This document shows positions 26,137 through 35,258 of a DNA stretch of 64,000 bases, piece by piece. The translations under genes were made by a program, and so were the position numbers. The notes beneath the pieces are model-generated. The model searched no databases, had not been told where the DNA came from, and saw only the letters and a list, made by a program, of their open reading frames with translations. The DNA lies in the NCBI RefSeq assembly GCF_012726295.1, contig NZ_JABAOB010000008.1, positions 310,001 to 374,000 on the forward strand, in the 5' to 3' direction. This DNA comes from Chitinophaga sp. Ak27 (GTDB lineage: Bacteria; Bacteroidota; Bacteroidia; Chitinophagales; Chitinophagaceae). Every line of letters begins with the position of its first letter. Position 1 is the stretch's first letter.

Positions 26137-26916
26137 CTACTGACCTTTTTCAGATTGTATTTGTGCTACATAACGGGAAGGTAGTATGCCGAATTGTTTT
26201 TGAAAATTTTTGCCAAAATTTGTCAGCGATGCAAAGCCGCACAGCTCCGCCACTTCGTTGATTTTGTAGGCGCCGGTAGATAATAATGACGCTGCTTTTT
26301 TGAGCCTGGCAATATTAATCAGCTCATGCGGGGTGAGATCCGAAATAGCTTTTATTTTACGGTAAAAGGTAGGGCGACTCATATTCATCAGGTCGGCCAG
26401 TTGTTCCACATCGAGGTGGCTGTCGGTGAGATGTTGGTTAATCTGGTCATTCAGCTTCTCAAGGAATTGTTCGTCGGCGTTGTTATACGCCATGCTTCTC
26501 AGGTGTACCAGCGGCGTGCTGGCATAATAGGCTTTTATTTTATGCCGGTTGCTCAGCAAACTGGCTATTTGTGCCTGTAGAAATTCCGGTGAAAAAGGCT
26601 TTTCTATATAGGCATCAGCGCCCAGTTCCAGCCCTTCTATCTTTGATTGCAATGTGTTACGGGCGGTAAGCAATATTACAGGGATATGGCTCGATTCTAC
26701 CCGTGATTTAATAATGCGGCACAATTCAAAACCATCCATTACCGGCATCATTACATCGCTGATCACCAGCTGTACCGGTTGTTCCTGTAGTAGTTCCAAG
26801 GCAGCGGCGCCATTCAGCGCCGTCGCTATTTTATATTTATCTTCCAGGTCATCGGCAATGAAGGACAGAATTTCTTCATTATCATCAACCAGTAATATCA
26901 GCGGTTTGTTTTCCAT
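26137..26916 (-). CDS. Response regulator with AraC-type DNA-binding domain
   Basis: A 259-residue protein: a receiver domain (residues 5-120) with the acidic pair D11/D12, phospho-acceptor D54 (VISDVMMPVMDG) and K in EKPF, then an AraC/XylS HTH (about 155-255; DLTPHELINIARLKKAASLL and EVAELCGFASLTNFGKNFQKQFGILPSRY). It starts 19 bases inside the end of the sensor kinase gene in another frame. Receiver + AraC is exactly the C-terminal part of a Bacteroidota hybrid two-component system, here as a separate protein. It probably activates the GH43-GH2-GH127-susCD genes that diverge from the kinase gene. Confidence 0.9.
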   Translation of the reverse strand: MENKPLILLVDDNEEILSFIADDLEDKYKIATALNGAAALELLQEQPVQLVISDVMMPVMDGFELCRIIKSRVESSHIPVILLTARNTLQSKIEGLELGADAYIEKPFSPEFLQAQIASLLSNRHKIKAYYASTPLVHLRSMAYNNADEQFLEKLNDQINQHLTDSHLDVEQLADLMNMSRPTFYRKIKAISDLTPHELINIARLKKAASLLSTGAYKINEVAELCGFASLTNFGKNFQKQFGILPSRYVAQIQSEKGQ

Positions 26917-29900
26917 GTGCTCAAATTAAATTCTATCTCCTGGTGAATAGGTAAGGTAAGGGAAAAAATGTTGAGCCCCGCTGCCGTAGGCAATAGTTCG
27001 AGGCTGCCTTTATGCAGCATTGTGAGCGACTTCGACAACGACAACCCAAGCCCGGTGCCGGATTGCGCCTCCGTCGCCTTAGCCCGGAAAAACGGCTCAA
27101 ATATTTTTTCTCTCATCTCCGGAGGGATAATATACCCATCATTTTTTACCAATATGGTAAAGGTAGTATCTGTAAGGTTTACTGGCAACAGATGTATGGA
27201 TGCGCGGGTAGCGGCATATTTGATGGCGTTGTTCAACAGGTTGCCCAGTATTTTATGCAATGCTTCTACATCTACATACGCAAAGAAATGGAGCGATGAT
27301 AATTCTATTTTAAAACGGATATTCTTTTGCTCCGCCGCCGGCGTAAAACGCAAATGGTTTTCTTTCAATAGCTCTGAAATATCGGTATGTACGAAATTGA
27401 GACTAAAACCATTGATCTCTGTTTTACGAAAATCCAGCAACTGGTTGGTGAGGTCCAGCAGCCGGTCAGTATTCCGCTCCATGATCCGCAGGTTTTTCTG
27501 GATCGGCGGTACCTCTTCTGATTTACGGATCACCTTTTCCATAGGCCCTTTAATGAGGGTGAGCGGCGTACGTATTTCATGAGCCAGGTGGGTGAAGAAC
27601 TCTATTTTTGCCTGGTATATTTCCTTCTCTTTTTCATGTTCCAGCAGCTCCATTTGCCGCTTTTGCTTTTGCAACGCGCGTTGATGGTACCAGGAAATGA
27701 TGGCATATACAATAGCGCCCAATAACAACAGGTAGGCGGCATAAGCCCAATAACTGGCCCAGAAAGGGGGCCGTATTTTTATAAACAATGTCCGAGGGGA
27801 TACGCTCCAGTTACCGCTGCTGTTGGCCGCTTTTACCATGAAATGGTAATTGCCCGGCGCCAATCGTGTAAAATAGGCTTTCCGGTTGGTAGCCAGCAAG
27901 GTCCAGTCTTTATCCAGTCCCTCCATCTTATAAGCATAGGCTGTCATTTCAGGAGAGGTATAGCTGAGCGCCGCAAAGTCGATGCTGAACGACGACTGGT
28001 CGTGCGATAATATAATAGTATCGGTGTAGGCAATCGATTTTTTTAATACATCGCCTACCTGTGCTTCTTTGTTATACACCTGGAAGCCGGTAATATATAC
28101 CGGTGGCTGGAAGTTGTTGCGCAGGAAGTGATCGGGATTAAAACGGATCATGCCTTTTACACTGCCAAAGTACATATTGCCGCTACTATCCTGGTAGGCA
28201 GAATTGTAGTTGAACTGATCATTCAATAACCCGTTGGCTTGTGTAAATACCACCGCGCTTGCGGTTTTAGGAGAAAAGCAAGCCAGCCCTTTTGAAGTGG
28301 TTACCCACAGATGCCCGCTCTTATCTTCCAGCATACTAAAAATCATGTTACTTAAAAATCCATGATGGGTGGAGTACGTGGTAAACTGCCCGCTTTCGGG
28401 ATGGAAAAGATCGAGGCCATCGTCTGTAGCCAGCCATAACCGCCGTTGGCTATCTTCAAAAATCCGGTTTACGCGGTTGTTGCTCAAACTCCGGCTATTA
28501 GCCGGATCATGAAGGTAGAGGCCTTTTTTACCGGTATGCCGGTTGTAATAATATAGTCCATCTCTCACCGTGCCCAGCCAGATAGTGCCGGTATGGTCTT
28601 CAAAGATGGATACATAAAACATATAATCGGGTACTTCGGGCACAGGCTCTATATCGTCACGCCGACGGTTATACTGGTATAACCCGCGCGTAGTGGCAAT
28701 GAGTATTTGTCCATCGCGGGTTTGTAACATAGAATGAATGAAGTTGCTGTGCAACTGGTGGGGGCCGGGACCAGCAGCATAATGCCTGATGAATTTTCCG
28801 TTGCGGATATCCATAATGTCCAGTCCATGTTCGAAAGTACCTATCCAGAGGGAGTCGCCGGTAACCAGTAACCCGTGGATATTGGTATGTGACAAGCCCA
28901 CAGCGGGGGGCGGCACGGGTTTAATATTTACAAAGTGGCCGGTAGCCGGTGTAAATTTGTTGAGCCCTCCATCTTCTGTACCTATCCATAGATGGCCGTA
29001 TCGATCATTGTGAATTTCCCTGACGGCGTTTCCACCCAGCGAAGCCTCGCCGGTTTTGGGAAAAAATTTTTCGAAGGAGGTGTATTGGTATGGGAAGTAG
29101 TTAACTCCGCCAAAATAAGTCCCCGCCCATATGCCGCCCTCTTTGTCTTTACACAAACTATATACGGCATTGTCCGATACGGAGTAAGGATCATTGTACC
29201 GCTTTCGCAGGTTCACTACTTTATTGCCAGGGAGATGGTAAACATAAATACCAGATTCGGTAGCTACCCAGTACTCACCAGGCTGGCGGCAAATAATGTC
29301 TCTCGCATATATTTCAGTTTTTTCGGGAGAAATAATGAAGAAGTCCTGGTAACTATGTGTGCGGGTGTCAAATAGTTTAACGCCCTGGGTAGTGGTACAG
29401 ATCCACAGCGAATCTTTGCCGATGGCGGCAATCTTAGAAATCCAGTTGCTGTTTACCGCTGGGGAGTGGGCAAATACATCGAAGGTGTTGAAGCTTTTTT
29501 TAACCGGCTCATACACGGCTACTTTACCATCGATACTGCTTACCCATAATTGGTCATCGCTGTTAATGCAGATAGAAGAAATATTAAGTGGCGTTGGTAT
29601 GGTGTATAAACTATCGGTGGCTGACCAATAGCGGAAAAGGCGCCCGGAGGAGGTAATCCATATATTCCCCTGTTTGTCTTTTGTGATGGCATGTATATCG
29701 CCATTTGTTTTTTTATCCAGTTCCCGGAATTGTTCGGTACGGGGATTATACACAAATACGCCCCGGTCGGAGCCTACATACAACAGACCGTTATCATCTT
29801 CAAAAAGGCTGAGGATGAAGTTGGCGCCTAGCCCCCCGGGCTTTTCAGAGCGCTGGAATACGCGGAAAGTATAGCCATCGAAGCGGTTGAGCCCGTACAT

Positions 29901-30065
29901 AGTGCCAAACCACATAAAGCCTTGCTTATCTTGCAATGTACAGATCACGGCATTGTGTGACAGACCGTTTTCCACCTGGTAATGCACAAAGCTTTCGGCC
30001 TGTCCGTATGTTTTGGTGGCCGCCAGCAGTAGTAGAAAAAAGATATAGCGATAGCCTTTAGGCAT
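26898..30065 (-). CDS. Periplasmic-propeller sensor histidine kinase (reg_prop/Y_Y_Y), split HTCS
   Basis: A 1055-residue inner-membrane sensor. It has a signal sequence, about 14 two-component propeller repeats (GLSHNAVICTLQDKQGFMWFGTMYGLNRFDG and later W(I/L)GT units, residues 25-690), a Y_Y_Y domain (about 695-770), one membrane helix (about 775-800), HisKA with H829 (FFTHLAHEIRTPL), then HATPase_c with its N box (NLLNNAIKY, about 945) and GTGLGL at about 1003. It stops 20 residues after the ATPase fold, where hybrid kinases normally continue into the receiver. It should sense an oligosaccharide in the periplasm and phosphorylate the overlapping regulator. It diverges from the GH43 gene across a 180-base gap. 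Confidence 0.93.
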   Translation of the reverse strand: MPKGYRYIFFLLLLAATKTYGQAESFVHYQVENGLSHNAVICTLQDKQGFMWFGTMYGLNRFDGYTFRVFQRSEKPGGLGANFILSLFEDDNGLLYVGSDRGVFVYNPRTEQFRELDKKTNGDIHAITKDKQGNIWITSSGRLFRYWSATDSLYTIPTPLNISSICINSDDQLWVSSIDGKVAVYEPVKKSFNTFDVFAHSPAVNSNWISKIAAIGKDSLWICTTTQGVKLFDTRTHSYQDFFIISPEKTEIYARDIICRQPGEYWVATESGIYVYHLPGNKVVNLRKRYNDPYSVSDNAVYSLCKDKEGGIWAGTYFGGVNYFPYQYTSFEKFFPKTGEASLGGNAVREIHNDRYGHLWIGTEDGGLNKFTPATGHFVNIKPVPPPAVGLSHTNIHGLLVTGDSLWIGTFEHGLDIMDIRNGKFIRHYAAGPGPHQLHSNFIHSMLQTRDGQILIATTRGLYQYNRRRDDIEPVPEVPDYMFYVSIFEDHTGTIWLGTVRDGLYYYNRHTGKKGLYLHDPANSRSLSNNRVNRIFEDSQRRLWLATDDGLDLFHPESGQFTTYSTHHGFLSNMIFSMLEDKSGHLWVTTSKGLACFSPKTASAVVFTQANGLLNDQFNYNSAYQDSSGNMYFGSVKGMIRFNPDHFLRNNFQPPVYITGFQVYNKEAQVGDVLKKSIAYTDTIILSHDQSSFSIDFAALSYTSPEMTAYAYKMEGLDKDWTLLATNRKAYFTRLAPGNYHFMVKAANSSGNWSVSPRTLFIKIRPPFWASYWAYAAYLLLLGAIVYAIISWYHQRALQKQKRQMELLEHEKEKEIYQAKIEFFTHLAHEIRTPLTLIKGPMEKVIRKSEEVPPIQKNLRIMERNTDRLLDLTNQLLDFRKTEINGFSLNFVHTDISELLKENHLRFTPAAEQKNIRFKIELSSLHFFAYVDVEALHKILGNLLNNAIKYAATRASIHLLPVNLTDTTFTILVKNDGYIIPPEMREKIFEPFFRAKATEAQSGTGLGLSLSKSLTMLHKGSLELLPTAAGLNIFSLTLPIHQEIEFNLSTWKTNR

Positions 30066-30245
30066 GTATATTTAAGTAACTGGTGAGGCTTAAAACTATA
30101 GTTTTTTCCGTTAAAAGCTAAAATGATACAAAAGTGATAAAAAATGAGATAAACAGACGCCCGGAAAAACCAGGGAAATGCTTTCTTTGAGGAAGTCTTT
30201 AAGCGTGATTTTTACACTTAAATAATGCGTCGCTAAATCCATGTT
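30066..30245. promoter_or_regulatory. Divergent promoter region between sensor kinase and GH43
   Basis: The 180-base gap between the sensor kinase and the catabolic operon is AT-rich near both ends. It is the natural place for the response regulator to bind. I could not pick out a convincing direct repeat or TAnnTTTG box. Confidence 0.4.
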
Positions 30246-31268
30246 ATGAAAGTCTGCCAGCTACTTTCCCTGCTATGTTTATTATTGCTCGCCGGTGTTT
30301 GCAGGGCATCCACAGCTGATACCGCAGGAGTATTCACCAACCCGCTGTTGGGGAGTGGTCCTGATCCCTGGGTGATACAACATAAGGGGTATTATTATTA
30401 CCTGCATACCACCGGGCATAACCTGGTAATCCGTAAAACCGCGCGGATGTCTGAACTGGGCAGGGCGCCGGAAATGGTAGTATGGACGCCGCCCCGTAAA
30501 GGACCGAATGTGCGGGATGTATGGGCGCCGGAACTGCACCGGCTCGACAACAAATGGTATTTGTATTATACCGCGGGATCTTCAGACAGTATTCATCCCC
30601 AGCACACTTTTGTATTGGAGAATACGGCGGAAGATCCTACCACCGGTACCTGGACAGACCGGGGACAAATAAAAGATACTGCCGCCGATTATTTTGCGAT
30701 AGATGGAACAGTGTTTACATATCAACGCCAGCGTTATTTTATCTGGAGCGGGCATAACGGTAAAGACAATGTACAGCGCCTCTATATTGCCCGCATGTCC
30801 AACCCCTGGACCCTGGTATCGCCCCGGGTGGAAATAGCGGCTCCCAAGTATGCCTGGGAGCAGAACGGGGTAAATGAAGGCCCGGAAATATTAAGGAATA
30901 ACCGGGGAGATGTATTCCTGGTATTTTCTGCCTGTGGGTGCTGGACAGAAAATTATACGTTGGGTATCATGACCCTGAAAAAAAATGCAGATCCTTTACA
31001 ACCCGGCAACTGGACCAAATCGGCTGAACCTGTGCTGAAAAGCAAACCGGAAAATGGCGCTTTCGCGCCAGGGCACAACGGCTTTTTTAAATCAGTGGAC
31101 GGGCGTGAAGACTGGATTATTTATCATGCCAATTCAAAAGCAGGACAAGGCTGCGGAGGTGCCCGGAATCCGCGTATCCAACAGATTAGCTGGCGCCCGG
31201 ATGGACGCCCTGATTTTGGGGAACCCGTGAAAATAAATACACCACTAAAAAGACCTTCCGGAGAATAA
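30246..31268 (+). CDS. GH43 family glycoside hydrolase (arabinofuranosidase/arabinanase type)
   Basis: A 340-residue secreted protein with a signal peptide (MKVCQLLSLLCLLLLAGVCRAS). The five-bladed propeller carries the GH43 catalytic set: D40 in GSGPDPWV (general base), D153 in IDGTVF and E211 in NEGPEIL (general acid), with DVWAPEL at 91-97. Enzymes of this type usually remove L-arabinofuranose or D-xylose from plant polymers; the specific activity cannot be fixed by eye. It is the first gene of the operon and lies 19 bases before the GH2 gene. A single catalytic domain with no carbohydrate-binding module is seen. Confidence 0.88.
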   Translation: MKVCQLLSLLCLLLLAGVCRASTADTAGVFTNPLLGSGPDPWVIQHKGYYYYLHTTGHNLVIRKTARMSELGRAPEMVVWTPPRKGPNVRDVWAPELHRLDNKWYLYYTAGSSDSIHPQHTFVLENTAEDPTTGTWTDRGQIKDTAADYFAIDGTVFTYQRQRYFIWSGHNGKDNVQRLYIARMSNPWTLVSPRVEIAAPKYAWEQNGVNEGPEILRNNRGDVFLVFSACGCWTENYTLGIMTLKKNADPLQPGNWTKSAEPVLKSKPENGAFAPGHNGFFKSVDGREDWIIYHANSKAGQGCGGARNPRIQQISWRPDGRPDFGEPVKINTPLKRPSGE

Positions 31269-31287
31269 AATCACTATAAGTATACAT

Positions 31288-33132
31288 ATGAAAAAGACGT
31301 ACCTATTTTTTGCGCTGGCATTAGGATTGGGGTGGAACGCCGCCAACGCACAGCAGGAATGGAAAATGGTGGCTGGTAAAATTGCTACGCCCTGGAGTGA
31401 AAAGGTATCACCTGCCGCTACCTTGCCGGAATATCCACGTCCGCAGCTGGTAAGAGGCAACTGGAAAAATCTGAATGGCCTGTGGAATTATGCTATCCAA
31501 CCAAAAGGAAAGGAAAAACCTGCCACCTGGGATGGAAAGATACTGGTGCCTTTTGCCGTGGAATCGGCTTTATCAGGCGTAGGCCGCAACGTAGGTAAAG
31601 ACAACGAACTTTGGTATAATACCTCGCTTACGTTACCCGGCACCATGCAGGGAAAGAAGATATTATTGCATTTTGGCGCATCCGACTGGCGTACTACCGT
31701 ATACGTGAACGGACAGGAAGCAGGTCAGCACGAAGGTGGCTTTGATCCATTCACACTGGATATCACCTCCCTGGTTAAAAAAGGCAAACAAGACATCGTA
31801 GTGCGGGTATGGGACCCCACCAACGAAGGTCCGCAGCCGAGAGGTAAACAGGTGGTAAAACCCGAAGGCATCTGGTATACGCCTGTAACCGGTATCTGGC
31901 AAACCGTATGGATAGAAGCCGTAGCAGATACTTATATTGCCGGCACCCGCCAAACACCGGATATTGATCAGCAAACGCTTACCGTAACACCCAATGTGGC
32001 CAATGCAAAAGCCGGTGATGTAGTAACAGTAGCCGCTTTCGACGGCGCCAATAAAGTAGCCGAGCAAGTGATCAGTGGCGACAATGCCATATTGAAAATT
32101 GCGTCGCCCAAATTGTGGTCACCGGAATCACCTTTCCTGTACGATCTCAAACTAACGATAACGCGTAAAGGAAAAGTAATAGACGAAGTAAAAAGTTATT
32201 TCGCCATGCGCAAATCTTCTATTGGTAAAGATGCCAATGGTATCCAGCGCATGTTGCTGAACAACCGCTTTGTATTCCAGTTTGGCCCGCTGGACCAGGG
32301 CTGGTGGCCCGACGGCTTGTATACCGCACCTACAGACGAAGCCCTGAAATACGATATCGTACAAACGAAAGCCATGGGCTTTAACATGATCCGTAAACAT
32401 ATCAAAGTAGAACCTGCCCGCTGGTATTATTACTGCGATCAGTTAGGTATGCTGGTATGGCAGGATATGCCCAGTGGCGACCTGGGTAATGGCTGGGAGC
32501 CACGTCCCGGTATCATCGATCGCGCTACCGATCAGCATCGCTCACCCGAATCGGAAGGCTACTACCGGAAAGAATGGAATGCTATTATCGATCACTTATA
32601 CAACTACCCGTCTATCATAGTATGGACGCCATTCAACGAAGCATGGGGCCAGTTTAAAACGATGGACATCGCCCAGTGGACTATGCAGAAAGATCCTTCC
32701 CGCCTCGTGAATACTGCCAGCGGTGGTAACTTCTATCCCGTAGGACCTATCATCGACCTGCATAACTATCCGGAGCCAGCCATGCCGGATCCGGCTGTTT
32801 ATGGCGACAAGCGCGCTATCGTGCTGGGAGAATTCGGAGGACTGGGATTGCCGGTAGATGGGCATGTTTGGCAACAAAAAGATAACTGGGGATACCAGAG
32901 CTTTAAGAATGCCAACGACCTGTTTAAACGCTACAGCGGATTTACGGATCGCCTGGAAACACTGATTAAACAGGGATTGTCGGCTGCTGTATATACACAG
33001 ACTACCGATGTAGAAGTCGAGATTAACGGTTTAATGACCTACGACCGTAAAGTGCAGAAGGTACCGGTAGAACAACTGAAACAAGTACATCAGAAATTAT
33101 ATAATCCAGCACTGGTAACCTTAAAACCCTGA
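31288..33132 (+). CDS. GH2 family glycoside hydrolase
   Basis: A 614-residue secreted protein with a signal peptide ending at NAAN-AQQ. The sugar-binding jelly roll covers about 45-215, the immunoglobulin-like domain 215-310 and the TIM barrel from about 320. E451 in VWTPFNEAWGQ is the acid/base, and E515 in IVLGEFGGLG the probable nucleophile. It is shorter than LacZ and lacks the C-terminal domains, as in many Bacteroidota 'sugar-binding' GH2 proteins. Likely substrates are beta-galactosides, beta-glucuronides or L-arabinopyranosides; neighbours favour an arabinose-rich glycan. It lies between GH43 and GH127 with 2 bases to the next start, so it is clearly co-transcribed. Confidence 0.88.
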   Translation: MKKTYLFFALALGLGWNAANAQQEWKMVAGKIATPWSEKVSPAATLPEYPRPQLVRGNWKNLNGLWNYAIQPKGKEKPATWDGKILVPFAVESALSGVGRNVGKDNELWYNTSLTLPGTMQGKKILLHFGASDWRTTVYVNGQEAGQHEGGFDPFTLDITSLVKKGKQDIVVRVWDPTNEGPQPRGKQVVKPEGIWYTPVTGIWQTVWIEAVADTYIAGTRQTPDIDQQTLTVTPNVANAKAGDVVTVAAFDGANKVAEQVISGDNAILKIASPKLWSPESPFLYDLKLTITRKGKVIDEVKSYFAMRKSSIGKDANGIQRMLLNNRFVFQFGPLDQGWWPDGLYTAPTDEALKYDIVQTKAMGFNMIRKHIKVEPARWYYYCDQLGMLVWQDMPSGDLGNGWEPRPGIIDRATDQHRSPESEGYYRKEWNAIIDHLYNYPSIIVWTPFNEAWGQFKTMDIAQWTMQKDPSRLVNTASGGNFYPVGPIIDLHNYPEPAMPDPAVYGDKRAIVLGEFGGLGLPVDGHVWQQKDNWGYQSFKNANDLFKRYSGFTDRLETLIKQGLSAAVYTQTTDVEVEINGLMTYDRKVQKVPVEQLKQVHQKLYNPALVTLKP

Positions 33133-33134
33133 TA

Positions 33135-35189
33135 ATGGAACAACGAAAGAAGTTTGGTTTATTGATTCTTTCTGTTTTTTCTGTGGGAATAACAACGGCG
33201 GATGCATCGCATCCGCCGGTTACCAGTGCAGACACCTCGTCGTTTGTAGCACCTGTATATCAGCCGTTACCACTGGGTGCTATTAGGCCTCAGGGATGGT
33301 TACGGCATCAGCTGCAAATCATGCGTGACGGCACCACTGGCCACCTGGATGAAGTCTACAATAAGGTGAAGCAAGACAATGGCTGGCTGGGTGGAAAAGG
33401 CGATGGTTGGGAAGAAACGCCTTACTGGCTCGATGGCGCCGTTCCCCTGGCTTACCTGCTGGATGATAAAGCCCTGCAACAGAAAGCAAAAAGATATATT
33501 GACTGGACCCTGCAACACCAACGGCCTTCCGGCTATTTCGGCCCGGTTACTAATGTAGAGCGGTCTGGTAATGTAACCATCAATTTGGATAATGCCGACC
33601 AGGGCGAAGACTGGTGGCCGAAGATGGTGATGCTAAAGGTTTTGCAACAGTATTATACGGCGACAAATGATACCCGCGTTTTATCTTTTATGACGCGGTA
33701 CTTTAATTACCAGTTACAAGCCCTGAAAAAATGTCCGTTGGGTAAATGGACTGAATGGGCCACTTCCCGGGGAGCGGAGAATGTGATGATAGCACAATGG
33801 CTGTATGGGATCACCAAAGATAAGCAGTTGCTGGAGCTGTCCAACCTGCTGCAATCACAGGCATTTGCCTGGAGCGATTGGCTGGGCAACCGCAGCTGGG
33901 TGATAGACGCTGCTGCACAACAGAACGATCAGTACTGGATGCGCCGCCACGGCGTAAATGTAGGAATGGGCCTCAAGGCGCCAGCGCTGGATTATCAGCG
34001 TACCGGCAACAAGAAATACCTGGAGGATCTGCACACGGGTTTCGCCGACCTGATGCACCTGCATGGACTGCCCATGGGTATTTTTTCTGCTGATGAGGAC
34101 CTGCACGGTAACGCCCCTACGCAGGGAACGGAGCTATGCGCCATCGTAGAATCTATGTTCTCACTGGAAGAAATTATTAGTATCACCGGCGATCCTGTTT
34201 ATATGGATGCCCTGGAGCGCATGACCTTTAATGCCCTGCCTACGCAAACCACCGACGACTACAACAATAAGCAGTATTTCCAGATGGCCAACCAGGTCAA
34301 TATCAAAAGGGGCGTATTTAATTTTTCCCTGCCGTTTGACCGGGAAATGAATAATGTGCTGGGCATGAAAAGCGGCTATACCTGCTGCCTGGCTAATATG
34401 CACCAGGGCTGGACGAAATTCGCTTCGCACCTCTGGTACAGCACTGCCGGCAATGGCCTGGCTGCACTTACTTACAGTCCCAATGAAGTAACGGCTAAAG
34501 TAGGAAAAACAAATACCGCTGTAACGATTAAAGAAGTAACTGCCTACCCGTTTGAAGAGCAGGTGCGTTTCGACCTGGCAATGTCACAGGCGGTATCATT
34601 TCCTTTGCAGCTGCGCATCCCTGCCTGGTGTGAAGCAGCGGTGGTGATAATCAACGGCGAGAAAGTGCGCAGTGAAAAAGGTGGCCAGGTAATCACCCTG
34701 GAGCGCAACTGGCGTAATGGCGACCAGGTGACCCTGCAACTGCCTATGCAGCTGCGTACCTCCAACTGGGGACGAAACTCACGTACCATCGAACGAGGAC
34801 CTGTCGTATATGCGTTGAAGTTAGGAGAACGCTGGGAAAAAGGACATGATGATGCGGAAGGTGATTATTTCAGTGTATATCCGGCCGGCGACTGGAACTA
34901 TGGACTCCCGGAAAAAATTATTCAATCACCCGCACAATACCTGAAGATAACGCAGGTGCAACCGGTAACTGACCAGTTTGTCTGGAACCTGGAGCATGCC
35001 CCTGTAACAATTACCACCACCGGGAAAAAAATCCCGGAATGGAAGCTGGTAGATGATGTAGCGCCACAACCCGTAACAGATAGAAATGGTATTTATAAAG
35101 GCCGTGTAAACGAACAGGAAGAAACCATCAGCCTGGTACCATATGGATGTACCAAGGTAAGAATCGTAGCATTTCCCGTTGTAAAGTAA
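33135..35189 (+). CDS. GH127/GH146-type beta-L-arabinofuranosidase (DUF1680)
   Basis: A 684-residue secreted protein. The (alpha/alpha)6 barrel carries the unusual cysteine-zinc centre of this family: E333 and C335 in GTELCAIVES, with C417 and C418 in GYTCCLANMHQGW, one of which is the nucleophile. The N-terminal stretch LPLGAIRPQGWLRHQL is the family hallmark. Enzymes of this kind release beta-L-arabinofuranose from hydroxyproline-linked or pectic side chains. Together with GH43 it is the best clue that the locus targets an arabinose-containing glycan. It follows GH2 after 2 bases; SusC begins 69 bases after its stop. Confidence 0.9.
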   Translation: MEQRKKFGLLILSVFSVGITTADASHPPVTSADTSSFVAPVYQPLPLGAIRPQGWLRHQLQIMRDGTTGHLDEVYNKVKQDNGWLGGKGDGWEETPYWLDGAVPLAYLLDDKALQQKAKRYIDWTLQHQRPSGYFGPVTNVERSGNVTINLDNADQGEDWWPKMVMLKVLQQYYTATNDTRVLSFMTRYFNYQLQALKKCPLGKWTEWATSRGAENVMIAQWLYGITKDKQLLELSNLLQSQAFAWSDWLGNRSWVIDAAAQQNDQYWMRRHGVNVGMGLKAPALDYQRTGNKKYLEDLHTGFADLMHLHGLPMGIFSADEDLHGNAPTQGTELCAIVESMFSLEEIISITGDPVYMDALERMTFNALPTQTTDDYNNKQYFQMANQVNIKRGVFNFSLPFDREMNNVLGMKSGYTCCLANMHQGWTKFASHLWYSTAGNGLAALTYSPNEVTAKVGKTNTAVTIKEVTAYPFEEQVRFDLAMSQAVSFPLQLRIPAWCEAAVVIINGEKVRSEKGGQVITLERNWRNGDQVTLQLPMQLRTSNWGRNSRTIERGPVVYALKLGERWEKGHDDAEGDYFSVYPAGDWNYGLPEKIIQSPAQYLKITQVQPVTDQFVWNLEHAPVTITTTGKKIPEWKLVDDVAPQPVTDRNGIYKGRVNEQEETISLVPYGCTKVRIVAFPVVK

Positions 35190-35258
35190 TTGCAAGATCA
35201 ACCAAAACTGACAGTTATGAAAAACTGATAAACCAATAAACCACACAAAAATAATGTT

